A DNA stretch of 64,000 bases, from NCBI RefSeq assembly GCF_963678635.1, contig NC_087063.1:67808727-67872726 (forward strand), given 5' to 3'. This document shows positions 31,201 to 41,667 of the stretch, piece after piece. The DNA comes from Symsagittifera roscoffensis (Eukaryota > Xenacoelomorpha > Acoela > Convolutidae). Position numbers and translations under genes: made by a program. Position 1 is the first letter of the stretch. Each line of letters begins with the position of its first letter. Below the pieces are notes generated by a model. That model was not told where the DNA came from and did not search any database. It saw only the letters and a list, made by a program, of their open reading frames with translations.

Positions 31201-32081
31201 AGTTTGGGCGACCCGACTGATTATCGGATTTCAAAGTTTAAATTCACTAAATTTTACTTAATTACGAGTGCTGATTTTTGAATATATTCGCAGGCGCAAT
31301 AAAGCAAAGTTGTACTATTTTTTTCAGGTTCAATTGTCATCTTTTACCAACACTCGATGTTTTTAGAAGTGTTACGCTGAGATAGGACACCGAGTGTCTA
31401 GACTTGCCATTGGGGTTCCAGTGACTCACGACAGTCGCAGCTTTGAGACAATCGTATGGGGAAATTTTAGTGAGTTTGATTTCAGTAAAATTGATATAAA
31501 AAATTTGAAAATGGATTTAATATATCAAATTTGTGCAATATGCGTTTTAGCGTGCTCTTTCCTCGTGTGGATTTGTTTTGGCGAGCTTTTTTCGCGTAGA
31601 TTCTATTTGATGTGCTCTGCTGAGAATTTGCGGGAAATGTTTGTCGAAATTTATAGGTTTTGACCACCACAAAATTTGTGTATATTGGCGCCAAAATTGT
31701 GGGATAAGTCAGCCAAAAATGGGAGTCGTAATGAAGTAACCAAGTGGGGATCCGTGTGTGGTTAGGTGTATCGATTTTCTGAGGGGTTTCATTCCTAAAT
31801 CCGCGATTAATAATGCGGCCTAATATATGAAAAAAATAGCAGTGGTCTTAGAGATTAGATTGTACAATTTCTTGTTGTGCAAATTTCTGTGCTATTTAGT
31901 CGTGAACTCGTACTGGAAGAAACCGAAGGATGAAGTGGGAGTTGAGATAGACAAGTACGCGAAAGAGATGAGGACTAAAATGAGAACCACTCAGACTGTG
32001 AGACTACAGCCCACTATGGGTCAACTGCCAGTTGTCGTCCCGCCAATAGACTCAAAACTAATCACATCATCCAATACATAG
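28295..32081 (+). CDS. VASH: Vasohibin, tubulin tyrosine carboxypeptidase, 5 exons
   Basis: Exons 28295-28508, 30268-30654, 30879-31057, 31367-31469 and 31900-32081 join with GT..AG ends (phases 1, 1, 0, 1) to 354 aa, the usual vasohibin length (VASH1 365, VASH2 355). The acidic N-terminus (DDEDDDNDDAEEG) leads into FYVNKTGFP, EYNHTGTQFFDI and LPIKCLEATVLGIYLTN (catalytic Cys185), then ARHVVLGVYHGG (His220) and YGSLGMSRR (Ser237). The Cys-His gap of 35 and His-Ser gap of 17 equal those of human VASH1 (C169/H204/S221). Vasohibins, with the small partner SVBP, remove the C-terminal Tyr of alpha-tubulin; SVBP is not in this window. The tail is shorter and less basic than in vertebrates. The N-terminal exon is the least certain: two short upstream out-of-frame ATGs follow the TTTCAG at 28266-28271, so a further 5' exon or spliced leader is possible. 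A foldback element sits in intron 1. Confidence 0.92.
29572..30193. mobile_element. Foldback (long inverted repeat) element, copy B
   Basis: 622 bp in vasohibin intron 1. Left terminus CAGTGCTGATTTAAATAACT pairs with right terminus AACTTAAATCAGCACTG. Pairing continues inward through most of the length (for example TTCTACAAGAGTAAAGTCTTC-like left block against AAGATTTTTCTCCTCTAGAA on the right). It carries no transposase. The termini and internal words (CGTTTTTCT, CTGGGTCAA, AGAGAACAAAAG / AGAGAGCTAAAG) match copy A at 18384-19023. Confidence 0.8.
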
Positions 32082-32459
32082 CTCCGTACTAAAACCTTTG
32101 AAAATCTTCACTCGTAGCTAATAATGACTAATACTGCCAAGCCATTTATAGTTTAGAATTCCAAATCGCAGTCTAGCTGTCGGTTATGGATAAAAGTGTG
32201 TATGAGCTGTAAATTTGTATAAATTCTGTAAATAATGTGAAATTTTTTTTTTAGCTAACACTTTTCTCTGCAGTGTTTTGCTATTGCGACATCCATTAAA
32301 ACTGCCCATTGGATCTTCATAGCATCAGTGATCTTAAGGATTAAGCAACTGCTTACGGCAATTTGAGTCGGAGCTGTTTGCTAAAATTGTACGCTAGCCT
32401 AACATGGGATTTAAGTAACTGAAGTAGTAAGGGAATTCTATGTACCATCGAAGAAGAAG

Positions 32460-32465
32460 AATAAA
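32460..32465 (+). other. Possible vasohibin polyadenylation signal
   Basis: AATAAA about 380 bases after the vasohibin stop, preceded by a GAAGAAGAAG run. An ATTAAA at about 32297 is an alternative. Confidence 0.35.
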
Positions 32466-32482
32466 TTCGTTCAAGTCAATTC

Positions 32483-32777
32483 ATTACAGCAATAGATATA
32501 GCGAATTGAAAAGGGTAAATAACGAGTCTACCCCAAGCAACAAAAGATTCAAACTATTTTTTTTGAAAGTAGTTTTTAATGATAATCATAATTATTAATG
32601 TACTAATAATATATAAATAGTAGAATATTTTTTTAAAATCATCCTAGTGGGAATCGAAACCCCTTTTCCGAAGCTCCAATCAAGCATTTTACTACTAAAC
32701 TAAAGTACTGATAGTGTAATATTTGAAAGCCTTATAAATTAAAAAAATTTATCTTTTTAAGATCATTTCATTCCACT
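32483..32777 (-). mobile_element. tRNA-headed SINE-like repeat, copy 1
   Basis: On the minus strand, 32715-32645 reads as a tRNA-like head: an A-box-like TTTAGTTTAGTAGTAAAA and a B-box-like GGGTTTCGATTCCC. The whole segment, including about 160 bases beyond the head (TTGAATCTTTTGTTGC, GGTAGACTCGTTATTTACC on minus), is repeated at 33203-33497. The copies differ at many sites, so they are not a recent duplication. Confidence 0.65.
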
Positions 32778-33202
32778 TCATTTATAAAGCTGAAATTTGT
32801 ATATCAAAATTTATATATCAAAATTTTGCAAGACAATTTTCTGACTGGGTCGAACAAAAGATTTAAACAAAAATTATAAAGCTGAAAGCCAAGGTGCAGT
32901 TTAGCTATAGAATCACAATTTTACATGACCGTGAACTTAGGGGATGTAGATAAGATTGAGTCTGCTGCAAACTTCTGTAAACGACCACTGGCAATGTATC
33001 ATGAGACACACTCAACATTCTGAAGACTCACTGACATGACGACGACGCGCGATGAGGTATCGATCTTGAGTCCGGTGAGTATGTACCAGTCGGTCATATC
33101 CTGAAATCTGACCTTGATTTTGGGGGAACAGTAATTTTTGAAAAATTCGAAACAACCATACCAAGCTCAAGTTTTTTGCGGCAACTGAGTCTGCTGCAAA
33201 AA

Positions 33203-33497
33203 ATTACAGCAATAGATACAGCGACTTGAAAAAGGTAAATAACGAGTCTACCCCGAGCAACAAAAGATTCAAACAATATTTATTTCGAAAGTAGTGATTA
33301 ATGAAAATCATAATTATTATTGTACTAATATATAAATAATAGAATGATTGTTGTAAATCATAGTGGGATTCGGACCCCCATTTCCGGAGCTCCAATCAAG
33401 CTTTTTACCACTACACTAAAGTACTGACAGTGTAATATTTGAGAGCCTTAAAATTTTTTTAAAAAAATACCTATTTTAAGATAATTTCATTCCCCAC
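33203..33497 (-). mobile_element. tRNA-headed SINE-like repeat, copy 2
   Basis: The minus strand of 33435-33360 has a better-preserved pol III head than copy 1: TTTAGTGTAGTGGTAAA (A box) and GGGGTCCGAATCCC (B box), the spacing fitting a tRNA-derived promoter. The body towards 33203 matches copy 1 throughout. Cloverleaf pairing of the anticodon stem is poor, so it is not called a functional tRNA. Confidence 0.7.
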
Positions 33498-33499
33498 CT

Positions 33500-34240
33500 A
33501 TCTTGCTTTAACCTCCTCCTCGTTTTCTTTCGCTACTACTCTGATTACCCTGCTTATAGCTCTGATTTTGTTTTCCTTCTTATGTACAAAGTATCCTTAG
33601 GAAAAGAAAATTATTCAATTCATTGTTATTCAAAAAGTATCCATCTCTGAGAACTTGGGCTGTCGATAGTTTCATTTTCTGTTAAATTTTTCGTGTTAGT
33701 AGGTAGTTTGAAAATTTTTTCTAGCTTCGTGCGACAAAATGGTTGCCGTAAAATTAGTTAATTGGCCCTACGGTGTGCAAAGTTTGGTGTTTCAAATTCT
33801 AACAAATCATTAAGATAGCATTCAAAATGGAAAATAATAATTCATAAGCATGTAGATGATAAACAGAGAGTATTCCATGTCGAGTAAAAGTATCTTCCAA
33901 AGAATCTCTTGATTTACGGAAATAAATGAATTTCCAATTTTTTTTTTCTGAAATACAAAAATTGGGTGAAGAGCTGTATAGCTACAACAACTATTAACAA
34001 GAATTCCATATTGCAAAATGGATTTGATATTCGAATCGTAATAACTGATCTCGCGAAACATAGTGTCGCAGTTTACATACTATGCCACATTGGCTAGCCA
34101 GCCTTTTAGAATTATTTTGAAAGTATGTTTGGAATGACAATTTTAAGTCAATAGACATGCCTAATTATGTGAACTGTTTTATCGAGATTTTAGGCTAGTT
34201 TGTTTGCAGATGACCAGTTATCAAGGTTACAAAGAGCAGT
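33500..34240. other. Gene-free spacer
   Basis: AT-rich DNA with short unrelated ORFs. A pyrimidine-rich stretch lies near 33500-33560. No feature supported. Confidence 0.5.
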
Positions 34241-34249
34241 ATCAATTCT

Positions 34250-34840
34250 AGAAAAACTAGGGCCCATTGAGCTGATATTAGTAACGTCTGCAAAAAGAAA
34301 AACTTGTGCAGTTCGCATGCAGACTAGAAATGGTTAAGAAAAATCAGGAATAACAGAGGTCCTAATATGGATCCTTGTGGTACTCCACAAGCAACAGATA
34401 AACACGAGAAAGTAATTTTTGCTATTTCAACCCTTTGTTTTCGCTTTCTCAAATAGTTGTCAAACCATTTGAAAGCAAAGCCACGTATTCCGTATGAAGC
34501 GAGTTTTTTAACAGAATTTGATAATTTACGATCGAACGCTTTTTGCGATCACGGAAAAAAACCGAATTTTCCAGAATTTAGCTGACACCTCAGCTTTTCA
34601 GTTACCTAGGCAAGAGCAACAATAGTGCCATGTTTTGAACGAAACCCAAATTGCTTCTCGTAAAGTAACTAGAATCTTTCGAAGAATATACGGACCCTGT
34701 TGTACATTAAGCGTTCGTAATTTTTACTTAATGAATTCAAGAGAGTTCGGACGATGATTATTTAAATCAGTCTTTGACCCAATTTTAGGCGGTGGGAGAA
34801 TTTTGCTTTTAATTGCTCCTCAGGATATATGCCCTCTGCA
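34250..34840 (-). pseudogene. LINE reverse transcriptase remnant
   Basis: Minus-strand reading gives, in several frames, KLPPPKIGSKTDLNNHRP, QFGFRSKHGT, a KAFDRKLSNSV segment, SYGIRGFAFKWFDNYL, CGVPQGSILGPLLFLIF and LFADVTNISSMG, the ordered RT fingers/palm motifs of LINEs. The catalytic FADD box has become FADV, and stops interrupt the frame, so it is inactive. Confidence 0.85.
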
Positions 34841-34927
34841 AAAGACTCGCATCTAAATTATTTAAATTTTTTATGACAAAGTTGTCAATGCACGTAGCCG
34901 AGTGATCAATTAAACGTGTCGGTTCCT

Positions 34928-35485
34928 TTAAGAACAGTTCAAAACCGTTCGAGTCAACTGTATCAGTGTATTTATTAAGATATTTTGTTTGGATATTTCA
35001 ATGTTGAAATCTGCACGCAAAATGTGCGGTATGGATTCTAATGAAAAGCTTTCTACTAGATTATTCAAATCTTTTTTGAACTGCAACTTGTTATTTCTTG
35101 GTTTATTGAAAATAAGGGTTAAGTTTAAGCTTAAACATCTTACATTCAAATTAGCAGACATTGCGTCGTCCAATGCCATAGAATTATCTTTCACAATCGA
35201 ACATCCTTCAAGAGTTTGTATCACCACAACTCCTCATCTGTAGTCACGTGCTTTAGACTTAAACTCTTTATAACCCTTTACCAGAAAAATTGAAGGATCT
35301 GCATTCATTTTGAGCCATGTCTCAGACAGACAAATAAAATGAAAAGAAGACTCAAGACAGTATATAAGCGCCTCTAAGTCTTCAAAATGTATCCAATGAG
35401 ATCTAATGTTCACATCCATTATTGATACTTTAGCACCAGGACAAGTATCATTCTGATCCTTAATTTTGATAAAAGGGGTTGTCAC
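34928..35485 (-). pseudogene. LINE endonuclease remnant
   Basis: Two minus frames. 35485-35234 has VNIRSHWIHFEDLEALI and FHFICLSETWLK (the N-x-R-S and S-E-T-W-L motifs of APE-type LINE nucleases). 35227-34928 has LIFNKPRNNKLQFKKDL and LRADFNI (degraded GDFNI). A frameshift near 35.23 kb separates them, and the C-terminal SDH part is not seen. Confidence 0.8.
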
Positions 35486-35526
35486 TATGATTTAAAGGAT
35501 TGTCATTTGTTGGAGAGCTGTTAGAG

Positions 35527-36320
35527 CTATTTTTCTGCTGGTTGTAGAGCGTTGATGGTTGCAGGTACTAATCCTTTGATGATGCTCTCTTTTAGCTCTT
35601 TCTGCTGATCTTCATCAATGGGACACATTGCGTACTTTCTTTTTGATCTACTAAAAGATGGTATAGTGTCTGGTTTTTGCTGCATCGGTGGAAGTTTTGG
35701 TATCTCTAGGCAGTCCGCCCAGTTTCTGATATCCATTGCATTGTCGTTGTTGTCTTTTTCTTCAACAGTTGGACAATGAGGTTGTTCTTCTTGGACAGTT
35801 TTTTTGCACAAAAGGGTTCAGTTCATGTGAGATGTTTTTTTTTGCACCGCACCGTTAGAAGGGCTAACTGGATCTCTAGCGTAAATATTTTGTTTATGGG
35901 TGTACGCTTTAACTCCTAAATGCCTTGCTTCCACTTTTATTTGTCTATCACGTGGTGCAAGGCATTCCTCAACAATGATTAGCAAATTCCGTAAAGTTCG
36001 TACTGATTTGTGCTCCTATTTTTTCCTCCTTATAAAATCCCTGTCTGCTTGGAAACTGAATTTAATAATAACAAGTGATTTGGGGTTACTACTCCAGAGA
36101 TGACAGGCTGCAATGTTTGACTCATTGAGATTTTTTTCAGACGGTTTCTTAACAATTGCAGAACATCGGATAAGAAGTTTGGTCCATACTCTAAGTTCAC
36201 CAGCATCAAGCACAGCTTCCGTGAGTGTTTCTCCAACTACTACTCGATTGGACAACTCGTGAATATTGTTCATATTATCAAAAATTTTTGACACTGTACT
36301 ATATTGCTCGCCTTCTAGTG
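35527..36320 (-). pseudogene. LINE ORF1-like remnant
   Basis: 36294-36016 encodes NRVVVGETLTEAV..., then SNPKSLVIIKFSFQADRDFIRRKK, an RRM-like strand and helix resembling ORF1 of CR1/Jockey-group LINEs. 35811-35527 continues with a Pro/Gln-rich low-complexity segment before the endonuclease. Frames are broken between them. The assignment depends on position upstream of the endonuclease. Confidence 0.5.
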
Positions 36321-36450
36321 TTTGAATGTTCGTTTGTTAAATTTCAAGGAGGTTCAGTAGTTTCTTCATCGTGTCAAGAATATGCAATTCTTCGGAGTTT
36401 TGAGTTGATAGCTTCTTTGATTTCGTGTACTTCGGAAAGTTCAACTTGAT

Positions 36451-37348
36451 TATCATTCATTTCTTTATAATAAGTTTATCACGCAATTAGGCTAAAAATG
36501 TAAAAACCGTTTCGTAATTTTTCTTAGCCCGTCATTCTCTTCGTTCTATTAGTAGAGCCTAACTTTTGGAGCTCCTTTTTCAAATTCATTTTTTTCCAAA
36601 TTTTTCTAAAGTTCAAATTTCAGAATTTGCTCCATTACATAATTTTTACACATGCGAGCGTGTGTGCTATCAGTCGCGGATCTAGGATTTTCTCGAGACG
36701 GGGCAGATTATTAAACTATACCTTATTTCGACCAAATTTCCTGCTCCTCAAAATTTCAGAAAACTTTGACCAGAAGGTTTCGTTTTTCCGGCGCGCTCCC
36801 TCCTCCAATTTGGTAAATATCGGCGTCTTCAGAAAAATTTTAAATTCAATTAGCCAAAAATAGATAAATCTAAGTAGTACAATGGGTAGACTTTTTGTTT
36901 CTGCAGATGGTTTTATCACTGAGAGGAGACGGGCGCCTTTCCACCCCCCTCCCAAATCTGCTCTTTGTTATACTCTGTAATTTGATTTTTTAGAGCTAAG
37001 TTTTGTGTAAGGTTAAAAGATTGAATCGAGGGCATACCAATATATATATATGCTTCAATAAACTGCATATTTTGCTGCTTAAATCAAAAATAAAATATGC
37101 TGGAAAATAGATAAGTGCAAGTAGCTGTAACTTTATTTTAGGCAGATACTTATAGAACTGGGTTCAAATCCAGTTGTCTGCGAGCTTTTTCTAAAGTGAT
37201 ACTAGTTTTTTTTAAAAAAGCCGATTCAACTAGTTCTAACTTTTCCTAACAACTAGTTTCAGAAAGTGAGTCAGAAAAAAAATGAATTTTTTTTCACATA
37301 CTACACAGTCTTTTGAAAACTTCGATATATATAAATATATAAGATTCA
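36451..37348. other. Gene-free spacer
   Basis: AT-rich sequence. It includes GGGTTCAAATCC near 37157, which looks like an isolated tRNA T-arm/B-box without the rest of a tRNA, and an (AT)n run near 37040. Nothing else is supported. Confidence 0.4.
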
Positions 37349-37969
37349 CATTTTCTCAATTTGATTTGTGCTCTTCCAATGCAATTTGATTCATATTTTT
37401 TTTCCAATTTGATTCATATTGCAAAACCATAAACCAAATCAATTACGGTGGAACCCAGGCAAAATAAAGCAGCAGCAGTTTTTGATACAAAAAATATTTA
37501 GTTTGATAAAAATTAACTCAATCCAAAAAGTCGGCTTAACATATATTAAATCATTACGAGGGCAAACTGTGCATTCATTTTGTGAATTGAAAGCCGAATC
37601 CGCAACAAGGACGCTCCCTTTTTTCGTCCTTTAGTCTTTCATTTCTTTTGATTGTTCCGACAAATTTTGAACATGTTTAAAGACTTGTGTCTGGAAAAAG
37701 AGAGCGTCCTTGTTGCGGAATCGGTTTACAATTCTTAAAATGCATAGTTTGGCCTCGTAATGGATTAATATATGTTAAGCCGACTTTTTAGATTGAGTTA
37801 TTTTTATCAAATTAATTTTTCTTGTATCAAAAACTGCCGCTGTGTCTAGATATTTTGCCTGGGTTCCAACGTATCTGATTTGGCTTATGGTCTTGCAATA
37901 TGAATCAAATTGAAAAAAAAAATTTGAATCAAACTGCGTTGGAAGGACACAAATCAAATTGAGAAAATA
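37349..37969. mobile_element. ~620-bp inverted repeat (foldback element)
   Basis: Left arm about 37349-37613 and right arm about 37702-37969 are diverged reverse complements along their whole length. Examples: CAATTTGATTTGTG at 37358 / CACAAATCAAATTG at 37949; AAGTCGGCTTAACATATATT at 37530 / AATATATGTTAAGCCGACTT at 37769; AACAAGGACGCTC at 37602 / GAGCGTCCTTGTT at 37701. The central spacer is about 85 bases. No transposase. It differs from the foldback elements at 18.4 and 29.6 kb. Confidence 0.85.
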
Positions 37970-37989
37970 TGAATTAAATTGCATTGAAA

Positions 37990-40455
37990 GGACAGAACTG
38001 GAAAGTTTAATGCTCCCATACTTCCAAAATGATCGTTGTTGAACAACAAAATGACCGTTCCTGAACGATATTTTCCGATATCTTAAAAAATTTAAAGTTA
38101 TTCAATCGAAAACTAGGAACAAGTGAATGATCTCGCCGATCCGGTTCAGTGAGATAAAATTCACTAAGTTACGAGAGCAAGTCGTTTATTTCACCGCCAA
38201 TCGTAACCGAGAAATTTACGCCCAACAAACCTCGAAAATTTTAAAATGTGCATCAGAGTTTTTATTCAGCCTGAATTGACTCAGCCGAATATAAAAAATT
38301 TTGTTATGTACATTTTTTCCTAGTTTTGTTCTAAATTGCAACACGCAAATTGGAGAGTTGTGGGAAAAAGATAGCTAATTTGGTCAATTATGGTGATGGA
38401 AATGTTCACATGGGCCAAAAACTGTTACTAAGAAAACCGAAATTAGTTGAAAAACCACAAAAGGAAAAAAGAAAAAACCAATCAAAAATTTAATCGTGAA
38501 AAACCTATTTAGTTGTTGTACCGTTTTGCAGAATATAATATACCTATTGCTCGAGTTTTTTCAAGAGTGGGTTGATTTGTTATGAGTGTTGTTATATGAC
38601 CTTTGTAGTTATTTACAATTTTTTAAATTTTATTTAAAAAAATAAAATTTGTCGTTTTTGTTAACTGAGTTCAGCGACACTTTAACTGCCCAGTTTTGCA
38701 TAACGACCAGCATATAACAAAACTGTTGATTGCCTTTTGCTTTGCGGAAGTCGGCTATTTAAGGAAATAATTTAATCCCGTGCAAGGGACGGCTGCTTGT
38801 CGTGAAAAAACTCCTTAGAAGACATAAATTTATAGTACCCTCGCTTTGATGTTTGATTACTTCTGATATTCAGAAAAAAAAGTATTTTTGGTCACTTGAA
38901 CATAAAAGAACCACCCATTGTTGTTATTTCGTCTATTATGATTTAATTAATTATTGTTGATGTAATTATTGAGTTATAGGTGTTAAAACAGGTATAGTTG
39001 GCCAATTCAATTACTTTCTATTCAGCCAATTCCGCATTGAGCTAATTTGCTGGTTATGGACTGTTTTTACTTCCCATTGTTGTCCAGTTAGGCAAAGCTT
39101 TGTACACAGGAGCCTTTTTCCCTCTTAAGTCACTGCCAATTTGTCTGCCATTTTCCCAAGAGTACGAAGTTCTTCGTGTACCATAAGTTGGCTCTCTCTA
39201 AAGAGACGAAAACTCAGAAAGAATGTTTTTGGGCACGTATAATGTTATATATATTAACAAACTAAACTTAACGAAGACGCAATTTTGCAAAAAAAAATTA
39301 GTTTGCAAAAAAAAACAGTTTCGGTGAAAGTCGGAATAGAATCTCGTTTACTTTGTGTAAGTGGAAAACTTTCGGCTAATAGGGTCTCACTTTTTGATAG
39401 GGTCTCACGAGTATTGAGCATTTAATTGTAGGTTGGGTGATAAGGATAAGATTGCTTGTTAATGCGATCCCTTTTGACACTTTAGCACAAAAAGCTCAAG
39501 TAAAATATTGATAAACTATTAGGAAAGTTCTTGTAAAAGCTTTTAAACATTTTGTTCAACTGCAGTCTGACTCGAATGGTCGATTAATCAATCCGGAGTT
39601 GAAGTAAAGTTGGCTTGTTTATCTCCAAAAGTGCATTCGAGTCTGGAAAGATAATAAAAAATCTTTAAAAATCTATTCTGTCTTTTTATTCTGTCTCATT
39701 CTTCTAAATTGGCAAAGTATCTCTGGACTTAATAGAAGTTCGTATCTCGTCCTGTCTTGTCTGTAATTTACCTGTAAATGCCCCAGTGAAGATAAGCAAC
39801 TTTGTCTTTGTCTTGTTTTCCCAGTTGTGTATGATGCGGATCCATCGACCGAATTAAATGGACGCCAGTTTTCAATTCAATCAATCAGAGAAACTCTCAA
39901 TTCATTTTATTGTTGACAAAAGCATTTTAGAGAATCGTACAATTTTTTTCAAGTTGCAAAAAGAAAGTTCCAAAGTACAGAACTCCTTCAAAGTACGCCC
40001 TCACATTCTCATTTGCCCATAATTCTGACTTACCAATTTTTTCAGATACTTAATCGATGATGATGTCTTATGTCGATGATGATTCTATTCTAAATGCGTT
40101 GATGATGTTCTATGTCTTAATCTAAAATATTGAAATCTAAGTTTGGAAAGCGACCGCTAAAACACTAGAAACATTCTTTTGTGCCTTTTGATTTAGGAAT
40201 TTTGTTGTTATGGGCTATCCTAACTACATCAGGAACCAAGACAACGTCCTCCCCTCCCCCAAAGCCGCAGCAACCGTAACCTGGGACATTTTAGTTTCAT
40301 TCCAATGAATCACATTTTGGGTGCTGGAATATAAACAAAATGGATCTACTTAAAAATCCCCCCTATGGTACCTACTTAAGAATCCCCATCCCTATGAATA
40401 AATACAGTACATTAGCACTGATATTTCTATTGAGAATTCTAATTTTGCTGCATTC
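37990..40455. other. Gene-free region
   Basis: No ORF with protein similarity and no strong repeat. A short repeated phrase CTACTTAA(A/G)AATCCCC occurs at about 40346 and 40372 and again in the palindrome at 40482. Confidence 0.5.
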
Positions 40456-40460
40456 TGATT

Positions 40461-40538
40461 GGTCGAAAATTCGACCATTTTGATCTACTTAACAATCTCC
40501 CCCCTTTCTTGAAAGGGGTGGAGATTGTTTAGAAGATC
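40461..40538. repeat. Two adjacent hairpins
   Basis: GGTCGAA-AA-TTCGACC (40461-40476) is a perfect 7-bp stem. Next, GATCTACTTAACAATCTCC... at 40482-40508 pairs with the complement ...GGAGATTGTTTAGAAGATC at 40511-40538, forming a stem of about 27 bp with few mismatches. A weaker relative (TATAGTTAAGGAGATCC with a CTTTTGCAAAAG centre) lies at 41625-41667. Confidence 0.7.
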
Positions 40539-41624
40539 CAAACAAAACATTGTTTTAAAACTCGAATAGCTAAAGTGATCCCCTTTCTGGAGCAGCTTTT
40601 AGCTTTAAGGTTCCGATTCACGACTGAAAGCGATTGACTATGATACCATCATGTACCCCCACTACAAGCTTTCTTTGAGGTCTCACGAAATTGCACAAAA
40701 CACATCCTAAGCTATAGTTTCGTTTCCCCTCACGCTTCTAGAGTGGACGGAGCAAAAAAAAAACAAAAAACCGCAGCATAAATATTCTGTTACTTCATTT
40801 GAAAATATTTTGGAACAATAAAAATTGGTTTGTTTTTAAATCACTAGTCATTACTGTTGCATTTCTTGGACAATGTGAATATAAATATGAGCTCAGCATT
40901 TAATCTTTCGGTCTATTTTCCGCCCCATGCCTGGTCTCAAATCAGTTTGCCCAATACAGAAATCAAACTGAGTGTTTATTTTGGCTAGCTTAACTGACAG
41001 CTTCGATGACCAACGGACAACGCCACGTTCCAATTTAGCGACTTATTTTGGACCATAATCGATGGTTTGTCTCGCGTGGTTGCTTTTAACTCTCTAGTTT
41101 TTGTAATTATTTTAACACGGTTGTAAATTTTACAATAGTATTCTTAGCGCATCTCGGAACAGTTTGGCGTGGTGAGTAGAAAAGCAAAGTCGTGTATGTT
41201 TGTCGCGCGCTGTCGTCTCGTGCGCCGTTTGCGAAGCTGTGCATTCTTTGTATTTAGTCGGAAACCAACAGAGAAACAAACTTGTGTAATCGTTTATAAT
41301 CTATAATCAAACTAACACGCATCGCAAAAATCAATCACAAAAATTAATTGACAGCTTCACTCAGAATGACTAACAGGTGATCATATGAAAAAATGCTCAA
41401 ACCGCAATTTGACTGCAAATTAAAAAGAAACCAAAAACAGACAAATTACTCAAAAGTATAACTGTAGATTTCGTGAATTTTTTTGGAGACATTACTCTCT
41501 CATAATAGCATTTATAGCTCTTTAAATGTTTCCCTCTTTGATACCTAGAAACGAACTGCCACCCCATATAAAGAACTAATTCAACGGTTAAGCATGTGAA
41601 AACTTTGTACCTAGTACGAATCTC

Positions 41625-41667
41625 CAACCCTCTTTTGCAAAAGGGGGGATATAGTTAAGGAGATCCC
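41625..41667. repeat. Hairpin related to the 40482 palindrome
   Basis: AATCTCCAACCCTCTTTTGCAAAAGGGGGGATAT is centred on the perfect palindrome CTTTTGCAAAAG; the flank GGAGATCC recalls the ends of the 40482-40538 hairpin. Probable member of the same small inverted-repeat family. Confidence 0.4.

Larger units (their letters stand above)
34250..36450 (-). mobile_element. Second degraded non-LTR retrotransposon (LINE)
   Basis: On the minus strand the order is ORF1-like pieces (36320-35527), endonuclease (35485-34928) and RT (about 34840-34250). The 3' end is not defined, and the thumb region is missing or too decayed to see. It differs in sequence from the LINE at 9.3-13.3 kb, so it is a separate family or subfamily. 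Confidence 0.8.

Noticed and set aside
36627-36955. Overlapping 78- and 79-codon ORFs on opposite strands
   Set aside because: Mirror-image open frames in low-complexity AT-rich DNA; no conserved motif on either strand.
37140-37190. tRNA-like segment with T-arm AACTGGGTTCAAATCCAGTT and GCAGA...TCTGC ends
   Set aside because: Only about 15 bases separate the acceptor-like strand from the T-arm, so D and anticodon arms cannot exist; at best a tRNA or SINE scrap.
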